DNA of 6,406 nucleotides from an uncultured Thalassospira sp. (GTDB lineage: Bacteria > Pseudomonadota > Alphaproteobacteria > Rhodospirillales_A > Thalassospiraceae), in the NCBI GenBank assembly GCA_946885765.1, contig CAMPHD010000190.1:1-6406 (forward strand). Direction: 5' to 3'. A model generated the notes under the pieces. That model was not told the DNA's origin and ran no database searches. It saw nothing but the letters and a program-made list of their open reading frames with translations. The position numbers were made by a program, and so were the translations under genes. Below, piece after piece: positions 1 to 6,006 of this stretch. Within the stretch, counting starts at the first letter, position 1; every line of letters begins with the position of its first letter.

Positions 1-15
1 AAATCCGGTTTTCAT
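1..15 (-). CDS. Start of a divergent gene, only five codons visible
   Basis: On the minus strand an ATG lies at 15-13 and reads Met-Lys-Thr-Gly-Phe before the window ends. The support is its ribosome binding site: the reverse complement carries AGGAG at 27-23, seven bases before the ATG, an ideal arrangement. No product can be named from five residues. The gene is transcribed away from the diguanylate cyclase on the plus strand, so the two share the intergenic region from 16 to about 164. A chance ATG with a good ribosome site is possible but less likely. Confidence 0.55.
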
Positions 16-22
16 TATCGTT

Positions 23-27
23 CTCCT
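23..27 (-). promoter_or_regulatory. Shine-Dalgarno site of the divergent gene
   Basis: The minus strand reads AGGAG here, seven bases before the ATG at 15-13. It is the main reason for calling a gene at the left edge. Confidence 0.55.
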
Positions 28-164
28 GGGCTCGTGCGGGTTCTTATCGTCACAAAACCTTACGTCCCTCGTTAAGGATGTTGTAACGCACTGGATTTTA
101 AAAAGGATCCTTGGAAACGTTTTACGCGTTTCAGTTCGCATTGTCATTGATAACAAGATCAAAG

Positions 165-851
165 ATGAACAACTCGCATCTCGAACTTTTGAAACAACTG
201 GCTGAAGAATTTCAACCACGCACGGACGCCAATACCCGTGCGACCGTTGAAACCGAAAGCACGGATGCGTTTGCAACACTTGTCGATCTTGCACGTGGCA
301 TGCAAAACCGCCTTGATCAGCAGCAGAACCGTATCCGCCAGCTTGAACAGATGGTCGAGACCGACGAACTGACCGGTCTTTACAATCGTCGCGGCTTCCT
401 TCGTCGCACCCGCGAGGCAATGGCACGCGCCGCACGCTATAAAGAAAGCGGGCTTCTGGTGATTGCCGATCTGGACGGGTTCAAGATGATCAATGATCAT
501 CATGGTCATGCGGCGGGCGATGCCATTCTGCGCCATTTCGGCCAGAACCTTCGCACGCATACACGGGCCGATGATTTTGTTGCCCGTTTTGGCGGCGATG
601 AATTTGCCATTCTGATGGTTGGCAGCAATCCCGATGTTGCCGAGCCCCGGATCAGAGACCTTGAAAAAGCCACCTTACGCTTCCCCCTGATCTGGCAGGG
701 CACGGCTCTTCCGATCCGGGCCAGCTTCGGCTTTACGATTTATCATGCCAACAGCGATGTCACCGACCTTCTGAAACAGGCCGATGATGCGATGTATGCC
801 AACAAGCATGCAAAACGCGCCCTTCCCCAAAGCAGCCATAACGCGGCCTGA
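165..851 (+). CDS. Soluble diguanylate cyclase (GGDEF domain)
   Basis: This enzyme should condense two GTP into the second messenger c-di-GMP in the cytoplasm. Counted from the ATG at 165 it has 228 residues. An N-terminal segment without a recognisable sensor domain leads into a Gln/Arg/Leu-rich probable coiled coil (about 44-66), the usual linker that positions GGDEF dimers. The GGDEF domain fills about 68-220: a DELTGLYNRR entry motif, the DLDGFKMIND metal and substrate segment (first Asp at 102), the GHAAGD motif, and an intact GGDEF signature at 143-147. RADD sits exactly five residues before GGDEF and matches the RxxD inhibitory site, so product feedback is expected. There is no signal peptide or membrane helix. 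Start choice: a TTG at 111 gives 18 more residues and has AAGGA only three bases ahead; the ATG at 165 has a weak AAGA ahead but begins a more natural-looking N-terminus. What signal it senses is unknown. Confidence 0.9.
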   Translation: MNNSHLELLKQLAEEFQPRTDANTRATVETESTDAFATLVDLARGMQNRLDQQQNRIRQLEQMVETDELTGLYNRRGFLRRTREAMARAARYKESGLLVIADLDGFKMINDHHGHAAGDAILRHFGQNLRTHTRADDFVARFGGDEFAILMVGSNPDVAEPRIRDLEKATLRFPLIWQGTALPIRASFGFTIYHANSDVTDLLKQADDAMYANKHAKRALPQSSHNAA

Positions 852-880
852 ACGCGCTTATCCGGCCTAAAACCATCCGG

Positions 881-916
881 CCCGATCCCCATATCGGGTA
901 TCGGCAGGCATTTTTT
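881..916 (+). terminator. Weak terminator-like hairpin after the first GGDEF gene
   Basis: CCCGAT (881-886) and ATCGGG (893-898) form a perfect six-base stem with a six-base loop, 30 bases after the cyclase stop. A run of six T follows at 911-916. The T run starts 12 bases beyond the stem rather than directly after it, so this is a poor match to a classical Rho-independent terminator. It fits the expected end of the first transcription unit, but the call is tentative. Confidence 0.3.
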
Positions 917-934
917 GTTTATTAAGTGCTTTTC

Positions 935-963
935 CTTCATATTGCCCGTTAAGATCGCTATTT
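935..963 (+). promoter_or_regulatory. Possible promoter for the PAS/EAL/GGDEF/DUF2336 cluster
   Basis: CTTCAT (935-940) and CTATTT (958-963) are separated by 17 bases. They partly resemble the alphaproteobacterial housekeeping pattern CTTGAC-N17-CTATAT, and the -10 element is the better half. The position suits a transcript starting near 970, ahead of the inverted repeat and the PAS gene. The match is modest and the promoter is inferred partly from location. Confidence 0.3.
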
Positions 964-979
964 AAGAAGAGCGGGGAAA

Positions 980-1024
980 ATGACTTCGGAGTATATCCGA
1001 AGCTTTCGGGGGTCAGGCTGGTGA
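980..1024 (+). CDS. Possible 14-codon leader ORF
   Basis: An ATG at 980 opens a frame reading MTSEYIRSFRGSGW and ends in TGA at 1022-1024, ten bases before the PAS gene ATG at 1035. AGAAGAG (965-971) lies about eight bases upstream and GGGGA (973-977) is closer, so a ribosome could load here. The inverted repeat lies within this mini-ORF, so its translation would melt the hairpin. The PAS gene itself has a poor ribosome site, which makes coupling from a leader plausible. ORFs this short arise often by chance, and the call is speculative. Confidence 0.2.
   Translation: MTSEYIRSFRGSGW
984..1002 (+). repeat. Perfect 7-bp inverted repeat in the leader of the PAS/EAL cluster
   Basis: CTTCGGA (984-990) and TCCGAAG (996-1002) are exact reverse complements around a five-base GTATA spacer, ending 32 bases before the PAS gene start. 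As RNA this is a stable hairpin; as DNA it could be an operator for a dimeric regulator. The right arm can alternatively pair with TTCGG at 1005-1009, giving a second, mutually exclusive hairpin. No T run follows, so it is not a simple terminator. Confidence 0.5.
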
Positions 1025-1034
1025 TGGTTCTCTT

Positions 1035-1604
1035 ATGACAGATAATATTGGCTATTCAGCAGAGACGAACGACAGGGATCTACTGGCAGCCATGGCGTTC
1101 TGCTGGGCGGACATGTTGCTTGAAGTCGACGAGAACGGATATATCCTGTTTGTTGCCGGTGCGACCGAAAGCCTTCTGGGTTGCCCCCCTGAACGCCTGA
1201 TTGGCGAGGCGCTCGACAAACTGGTGATCCGCTCCGAACGACCGCTTTTGCGTGCCTATCTTCATGCGAGTTCCGGGATCAAGAGGCTTGAGGAACTCGA
1301 CCTTGATTTCCAGTTGATCGAGGATGACGGCACAGCCCTTGGTAATCCGGTTCCCCTGTCACTAAGCGGTTATATGATTGCCGAACCAATAGGGCGTTAT
1401 TTCATTGCCGCCCGTCATCGGGCCATCCGCCCGCGGGCACGATCAGGGATCGACCGGCTGATTTTGCAAAATTCGCTGTCGGCGGCGGCATCGGGCTCCG
1501 GAAAATCCGAAAAGCAGACCGAAACGGTGGCGCGCATGGCATCAAGCCATAGCGAGGCCCTTGTTGTGCTTGAAAACCTTGCGGCCCTGCGTAGCCAGGC
1601 CTAA
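1035..1604 (+). CDS. PAS sensor domain protein, likely N-terminal half of an interrupted PAS-EAL protein
   Basis: The 189-residue product carries one PAS-type sensory domain at about 18-128. It begins with a 'LLEVDENGYILFVAGATESL' core and has the LLGCPPERLIG helix typical of PAS folds; such domains bind small ligands or mediate dimerisation and here should act in the cytoplasm. The remainder (about 135-189) is helical, Ala/Ser-rich linker. The ATG at 1035 is the only ATG, GTG or TTG start available, because an in-frame TGA lies at 981-983; its Shine-Dalgarno is weak. The frame ends at TAA 1602-1604 but stays open in the same frame for 37 more codons, straight into the EAL gene at 1716. A sensor with no output domain makes little sense alone, so this is probably the front of a PAS-EAL phosphodiesterase broken by a nonsense change or a sequencing error. 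Confidence 0.75.
   Translation: MTDNIGYSAETNDRDLLAAMAFCWADMLLEVDENGYILFVAGATESLLGCPPERLIGEALDKLVIRSERPLLRAYLHASSGIKRLEELDLDFQLIEDDGTALGNPVPLSLSGYMIAEPIGRYFIAARHRAIRPRARSGIDRLILQNSLSAAASGSGKSEKQTETVARMASSHSEALVVLENLAALRSQA
1602..1604 (+). other. In-frame TAA splitting a PAS-EAL reading frame
   Basis: The starts at 1035 and 1716 are in the same frame. After this TAA the frame continues without another stop through 1605-1715, encoding protein-like sequence such as ELARLIVIDIG, and joins the EAL gene. A one-base change of TAA to CAA, GAA or AAA would restore a protein of about 613 residues. The stop context is TAAA, normally an efficient terminator, so natural readthrough is not favoured. Confidence 0.7.
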
Positions 1605-1715
1605 ACCGACGCCACCAACGAACTTGCCCGACTGATCGTAATTGACATTGGTATTGGCAATCGCAAAAATACCGAAAACTTTGATGGAGATGGCGGCTAT
1701 CCGGTTGACGAACCG

Positions 1716-2876
1716 ATGATCGAACTGGAACGCCGGATTGTTGCCTATGCCAGTGCATTACGTGCCGACCTTGACGATCCCGATTGCAGCGATGCGGCAG
1801 ATACCACCGATCCGTTCAAGAACCTGAACCTCGCCACGGGCAACTCGGGCACATCTGGTGCCTCGACGCTGACCAATAGCGATTTGTTCGGCCGTGATTA
1901 TGATATTGCCAGCGGTTTCCATCGCCTGACACAAAATGTCCGCCAACCGACGGCAGGCGGGGAAAAGGAAACCAACCTGACACGCGCCGTGGCCTATGCC
2001 CTTAACCGCCTGCAACATCGCAGCGACGCAAATGCAGATGTTTCGGCCGAACGCCTTTCGGCCAGCCTGCCCCATCTTATTCAGGAAACCCTGAAATCGG
2101 TTCGTGCCTTTCGCGAAATCGTGCAGAACGGCTCCTTTGCCGTGGCACTGCAACCGATCATGCACCTTGATAGCCTTGAAATGCATCATTACGAGGCACT
2201 GGCACGCTTCCACGATGGCAGCAGCGCGCTTGCCGTTGATCAGATCATTCATTTTGCCGAAGGCACCGGCCTGATAACCGAGTTCGATCTGGCGATGTGT
2301 CAAAAAGTTCTCGATCACGTTACGCTTGAACCGGAACTTGTAACCCATTCGGTTGCAGTCAATTTATCGGGGCATTCCCTCGAACAGCAGGATTTCCTAC
2401 CCGCGCTGGAACAGATCCTTGACCGGTATGACATTGATCCGGCAAAAATCATGTTCGAGGTTACCGAAACATCGCGCATTCGCGGACTTCGCGACGTGAA
2501 TGACGGTCTGCAACGCCTGCGCGCCCGCGGACATCTTGTCTGTCTTGACGATTTCGGGGCGGGTGCCGCCAATTTCGAATATCTGAGCGCGCTTGATGTC
2601 GACATCATCAAATTTGATGGCGGCGCCATGCGAACGGCCTTGGCCAAACCCAAAGGTCGCGCCTTTATCAAGGCCACGGCCCTGCTTTGCCGCGACCTTG
2701 GCATCCATACAATTGCAGAAATGATCTATGATCAGGCCAGCTTCGAACTGGTTCGCGATCTGGGCATTGATTACGGTCAGGGATATCATCTTGGTGCACC
2801 GGTAACGCTTGCCAGCGTGAATGCCGGATCATCAAATAACGCGCGGACCGCCAACGCAACCGGAGGCGGGCAATGA
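1716..2876 (+). CDS. EAL-domain c-di-GMP phosphodiesterase, likely C-terminal half of an interrupted PAS-EAL protein
   Basis: This 386-residue product should hydrolyse c-di-GMP to linear pGpG. The EAL domain spans about 125-365 and keeps the expected catalytic and metal-binding residues: E160 of EAL, N216 in NLSG, E248 and E251 in EVTE, D278-D279 in DDFGAG, K299 and D301 in IIKFDG, E335 in IAE, and Q355 in GQGYH. The second Glu of the usual AEGVE motif is Tyr338, a mild deviation. Residues 1-120 are poorly conserved; together with the preceding open frame they may be the rest of a degenerate GGDEF domain (strand-like LIVIDIG before the start, FGRDYDIASGFHRLT at 59-73). The ATG at 1716 has no good Shine-Dalgarno, and no ATG, GTG or TTG lies between it and the upstream stop. 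That favours this being the tail of a longer protein that may now be poorly expressed. Its stop overlaps the next gene's start as ATGA. Confidence 0.85.
   Translation: MIELERRIVAYASALRADLDDPDCSDAADTTDPFKNLNLATGNSGTSGASTLTNSDLFGRDYDIASGFHRLTQNVRQPTAGGEKETNLTRAVAYALNRLQHRSDANADVSAERLSASLPHLIQETLKSVRAFREIVQNGSFAVALQPIMHLDSLEMHHYEALARFHDGSSALAVDQIIHFAEGTGLITEFDLAMCQKVLDHVTLEPELVTHSVAVNLSGHSLEQQDFLPALEQILDRYDIDPAKIMFEVTETSRIRGLRDVNDGLQRLRARGHLVCLDDFGAGAANFEYLSALDVDIIKFDGGAMRTALAKPKGRAFIKATALLCRDLGIHTIAEMIYDQASFELVRDLGIDYGQGYHLGAPVTLASVNAGSSNNARTANATGGGQ
2862..2866 (+). promoter_or_regulatory. Strong Shine-Dalgarno at the EAL/GGDEF overlap
   Basis: GGAGG lies six bases before the ATG at 2873, inside the end of the EAL gene. 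Together with the ATGA overlap (2873-2876) it fixes the next gene's start and points to translational coupling. It would also let that gene be translated if ribosomes do not arrive through the EAL frame. Confidence 0.8.
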
Positions 2877-4612
2877 ACCGGCACCACAAAGATGCTGAAA
2901 AGACAATGTCCGAACACACCGATTTGACTTCAGATCAGGGTTTTATCCTTGATCCGCAGACCATGGCCGATGCCGAAGCCCCCGTTATGGTCATGGATAA
3001 AAACGGGACGCCCCTGTTTGCCAATAAAAACGCCCGAAGTTTTGCCGACGGTATTCGTGACGGCCTGTTCCCCGAAATCAACAAGCTTGTTTTGCGCGCG
3101 GTCACAACACCAGGCGGGGTTGTCGAACTACTGACATTCGAGGTACAGCGGGGTACGGCAACGCTTGAACTGACGGCATTGCCGATGGCCGATGATCGGG
3201 TTTTGATTCTACCACGCGATGTCAGCATGGATCGCAACCTGCGCGATGCGCTGATTGACTCGCGCCAGCGTTATCGCGATATCGTCGAGGTATCATCCGC
3301 CTTCGCCTGGGAAACCGACGATACCGGCAATTTCATTTTTGTCTCGCCGCGTGGGGCACTGGGCTACAAGGCCGAGGAACTTGTCGGACGGTCGCCGCTT
3401 GATTTCCTGCTCGATACTGCCGATCAGGACAGCGAAATCGTGTTTCGCAGCCAGAAGGCCGTCCGCGATGTCCCGATCTGGCTTAAACGGGCCAACGGGA
3501 ATGCCGCATGTCTCGCCGTTTCCTCGACCCCGGTTTATACGCGCGACGGTCGCTGGACCGGTACGCGTGGCCTTGCCCATGACATCACCGAACAGCGACG
3601 CCGCGAAAGCGAGGTCGCAACCGCGCGAAACCGCGACCGGTTGATGACCTATATTGTGCGGACCATGCGCGATGAAATCGACCCGACGCTTGTGCTTAAG
3701 GGGGCGGCCGACGCCAGCGCGCGTGCCCTGGCCTGTGCCGGATGTGCCATTTTCCGCCGCAACGAGGAAACGGACGAAATCGAAATGGTGGCCTGTCATG
3801 GCCCTGAAGATATTGATCCGATTGGCAAACAGGCATTAAACCAGCTTGGCAAGATCGATGATGTGTTCGAAGCCGAGATAGACAGCTATCGGGTTCTGGC
3901 GCAGCGCTGCCATTATCATCAACGTGTGAACGGTGCCGTGATATTTATCTCCAATGCCGATCACCCTGCCCCCAATGACGGCGAACGTGCCATCATGTCC
4001 GAAGTATCAGACCAGATCGGGATCGCAATCGAACAGGCCGCCCAGCATGACCGGATCGTTACCCTGTCGCGCACCGATGGTCTGACCGGGCTTTTGAACC
4101 GCCGCGCCTTTTTCGACGAACTTGGCCGCCGCCATGCCCGCCTTGTCCATGACGACATGCCAGCCGCCCTGATGTATGTCGACATGGACAATTTCAAGCT
4201 GGTCAACGATGTGCATGGACACCAAACCGGGGATCAGGCCATTCTGGCCCTGACCCGCATCCTTTTGGACAATACGCGCCCGGTTGATCTTGTCGCACGG
4301 CTTGGCGGTGATGAGTTCGTGGTCTGGCTGGATGGGGCCGACATGGCAACCGCATCGCAACGCGCACGCATCCTTCTTGACAAAAGCGCTACCTTATCGT
4401 CGTTTTCCGGTGCCACGGATCGTCCGTTGGGCATTTCGGTGGGCATTGCCGTGCGGGATGCCGCTTCGAAAGAACCGCTTGAACAGCTTGTGCTTCGTGC
4501 AGACCAGACCATGTATCAGGTCAAAAAACACGGCAAAGGCAGTTTCGGTGTTGCCGCTCCTCCCGGATCGGATAATCCGGCAAGAATAGAAGATCAGGAG
4601 ACGCCCCTATGA
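2873..4612 (+). CDS. PAS-PAS-GAF-GGDEF diguanylate cyclase
   Basis: This 579-residue multi-sensor protein is predicted to synthesise c-di-GMP in the cytoplasm. Domain order: a divergent PAS-like region (about 30-118), a clearer PAS domain (about 130-240, ending in the DITEQRRRE signature that follows many PAS domains), a GAF domain (about 255-390) and a GGDEF domain (about 398-560). The catalytic domain has DGLTGLLNRR, the DMDNFKLVND metal and substrate segment (D437), GHQTGD and an intact GGDEF at 478-482. RPVD at 469-472 lies exactly five residues ahead, the RxxD inhibitory site, so product feedback is expected. The GAF domain is rich in Cys and His: C288 and C291 (CxxC), C308-H309, C346-H347 and H349, which could bind a metal or report redox state. 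No membrane segment is seen. The gene overlaps both neighbours by ATGA and sits on the same transcript as the EAL gene, pairing synthesis with breakdown. Confidence 0.92.
   Translation: MNRHHKDAEKTMSEHTDLTSDQGFILDPQTMADAEAPVMVMDKNGTPLFANKNARSFADGIRDGLFPEINKLVLRAVTTPGGVVELLTFEVQRGTATLELTALPMADDRVLILPRDVSMDRNLRDALIDSRQRYRDIVEVSSAFAWETDDTGNFIFVSPRGALGYKAEELVGRSPLDFLLDTADQDSEIVFRSQKAVRDVPIWLKRANGNAACLAVSSTPVYTRDGRWTGTRGLAHDITEQRRRESEVATARNRDRLMTYIVRTMRDEIDPTLVLKGAADASARALACAGCAIFRRNEETDEIEMVACHGPEDIDPIGKQALNQLGKIDDVFEAEIDSYRVLAQRCHYHQRVNGAVIFISNADHPAPNDGERAIMSEVSDQIGIAIEQAAQHDRIVTLSRTDGLTGLLNRRAFFDELGRRHARLVHDDMPAALMYVDMDNFKLVNDVHGHQTGDQAILALTRILLDNTRPVDLVARLGGDEFVVWLDGADMATASQRARILLDKSATLSSFSGATDRPLGISVGIAVRDAASKEPLEQLVLRADQTMYQVKKHGKGSFGVAAPPGSDNPARIEDQETPL
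4596..4600 (+). promoter_or_regulatory. Shine-Dalgarno at the GGDEF/DUF2336 overlap
   Basis: AGGAG lies eight bases before the ATG at 4609, inside the last codons of the cyclase gene. The ATGA overlap (4609-4612) mirrors the junction at 2873 and supports coupled translation of the two proteins. Confidence 0.75.
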
Positions 4613-5997
4613 AGGGTTTTTTGCAGCGGGTCTTCACCAAACGCCGGGAAACCCCGATTACGTATGATGAAGCCAAGGATATGGCTGCCAGTCCCGATGC
4701 GAATGTGCGCGGTGTGCTGGCGCAACGCCATGATACCAAACCGGAAATTCTGTATTACCTTGCAAGTGATGCGGATTCTCAGGTACGGCGCCATATTGCG
4801 GCAAACCATGCAACCCCGGTGCAAGCCGACGTCCTGCTAACCGATGACAAGGACGACAGCGTTCGCGGCAGCCTCGCCGAAAAGATCGCCAATCTGTCGG
4901 CCGGACTGACACCGAACGAAACCGACAAACTACGCCGGATGACGTATCAGGCACTCGATAAACTTGCCCGCGATCAGGCCGTTCATGTCCGTCAGGTCAT
5001 TTCCGAAACGCTCAAGGATATTGCCAACGCGCCCCAAGCAATCATCCAACAACTCGCACGCGATACCGAAAGTGTTGTCTGCGGCCCTGTCCTTCAATAT
5101 TCCCCGGTACTGACCGAAACCGACCTGCTTGAAATCATTGAAGGCAGTGCGGGACGTGGATCGCTCAGCTTTATCTCGCGCAGGCGCAATGTCGGCGAAA
5201 AACTGGCCGATGCAATTGCTGCCAGCAGCGACAAGGACGCGATTTCACACCTTTTGGGCAATAAATCGGCTCAAATTCGCGAAGAAACCCTGGACCAACT
5301 GATTGATCGCGCCCCGGATCATCCGGAATGGCACGAACCCTTGGTCGAACGCCCGCAATTGCCGCCAACGGCAGCGGGCAAACTGGCCCGGTTTGTTGCC
5401 GAAAACCTGATCAGCGTGCTGGAACGGCGCAAGGACCTGAGAAAGGAACAGCTCGAAGCGGTGCGTGAAGTCGTCAATCGGCGCATTTCATCGGGCGAGT
5501 TTGACAAACGCGACGAAGCACCGGTTGAAACCCGCAAGGCCAAACAAAAAGAAGGCGAAAAGAAAGCCGCTGGCAAGGCAGGCAAGGCGGGCAAGGCTGG
5601 TGGTACTGAAACGGCCTCCGCCGACGAGGAAGAAGAATCTTCTTATGAAAAGGCGCTGGCCCTGCATGCCAAAGGCAAACTCACAGATCAGGAAGTTGCC
5701 AAGGCTTTGGCCGCCAATGACGTCAAATTTGCCCGCGCCGCCCTGGCCGTGCTTGCAGGCATTCCGCCAGAGGCCGTTACCAAGGTGCTGAATACCCATT
5801 CGGCCAAAGGCGTCGTGTCACTGGCATGGAAGGCAGGCCTTCCGGCGGAACTGGCGGTTAAAATTCAGGTCAAGCTCGGGCATGTTCCGCCCGGACAGAC
5901 GCTTAATCCGCGCGGCAATGAATATCCGCTCAGCGAGGAAGACATGAAGTGGCAGCTTGAATTCTTTACCGGCATGGCAACGGTCGGCCTGCGCTGA
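4609..5997 (+). CDS. DUF2336-family HEAT-like repeat protein
   Basis: This 462-residue protein resembles the alphaproteobacterial DUF2336 family, which has no established biochemical function that I can state. Residues about 25-95 contain helical repeats with a 26-residue period, marked by Val-Arg at 33-34, 59-60 and 85-86; related VR or IR elements recur at 127-128 and 222-223, like HEAT-type scaffolds. Residues about 100-295 look like the DUF2336 core, including the PVLQYSPVLTETDLLEI and ISRRRNVGEKLADAI segments. A charged low-complexity linker (about 300-345) has GKA repeats then an acidic DEEEESS stretch, and a helical C-terminal domain (about 346-455) follows. There is no signal peptide or membrane helix, so it is likely a cytoplasmic scaffold or adaptor. 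Its start overlaps the cyclase stop, so it is made together with the c-di-GMP enzymes. A role as effector or partner is inference from this context only. The family call is from memory of family patterns, not a search. Confidence 0.8.
   Translation: MKGFLQRVFTKRRETPITYDEAKDMAASPDANVRGVLAQRHDTKPEILYYLASDADSQVRRHIAANHATPVQADVLLTDDKDDSVRGSLAEKIANLSAGLTPNETDKLRRMTYQALDKLARDQAVHVRQVISETLKDIANAPQAIIQQLARDTESVVCGPVLQYSPVLTETDLLEIIEGSAGRGSLSFISRRRNVGEKLADAIAASSDKDAISHLLGNKSAQIREETLDQLIDRAPDHPEWHEPLVERPQLPPTAAGKLARFVAENLISVLERRKDLRKEQLEAVREVVNRRISSGEFDKRDEAPVETRKAKQKEGEKKAAGKAGKAGKAGGTETASADEEEESSYEKALALHAKGKLTDQEVAKALAANDVKFARAALAVLAGIPPEAVTKVLNTHSAKGVVSLAWKAGLPAELAVKIQVKLGHVPPGQTLNPRGNEYPLSEEDMKWQLEFFTGMATVGLR
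5572..5598 (+). repeat. Three tandem 9-bp repeats encoding GKA units
   Basis: GGCAAGGCA, GGCAAGGCG and GGCAAGGCT follow one another without gaps in the DUF2336 gene and encode Gly-Lys-Ala three times. The copies differ only at the wobble base. The unit is a multiple of three, so gain or loss of copies would change linker length without breaking the frame. Confidence 0.85.
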
Positions 5998-6006
5998 TCA
6001 GTGCAG
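5989..6006. repeat. 18-bp palindrome over the convergent stop codons
   Basis: CTGCGCTGATCAGTGCAG is self-complementary except for one base pair (5993 with 6002, a G-U wobble in plus-strand RNA). Its centre lies exactly between the two abutting stop codons. It could fold at the 3' end of either transcript. Neither side has a T run, so a classical intrinsic terminator is not supported. Confidence 0.55.

Noticed and set aside
484..510. Repetitive ATGATCA/GATCAT sequence within the first cyclase
   Set aside because: It encodes the conserved FKMINDHHGH segment of the GGDEF domain, so protein conservation explains it.
852..1034. A c-di-GMP riboswitch in front of the PAS/EAL cluster
   Set aside because: The gap is close to c-di-GMP genes, but I could not find the conserved GEMM core sequence; the hairpins present are simple inverted repeats.
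1758..2348. A 196-codon open frame on the minus strand opposite the EAL gene
   Set aside because: It lies wholly inside a well-supported EAL coding region, has no recognisable domain, and long antisense frames are common with this codon use.
3293..3799. A 168-codon minus-strand frame opposite the PAS/GAF region
   Set aside because: It is a shadow of the cyclase gene, with no domain, no good ribosome site and no supporting context.
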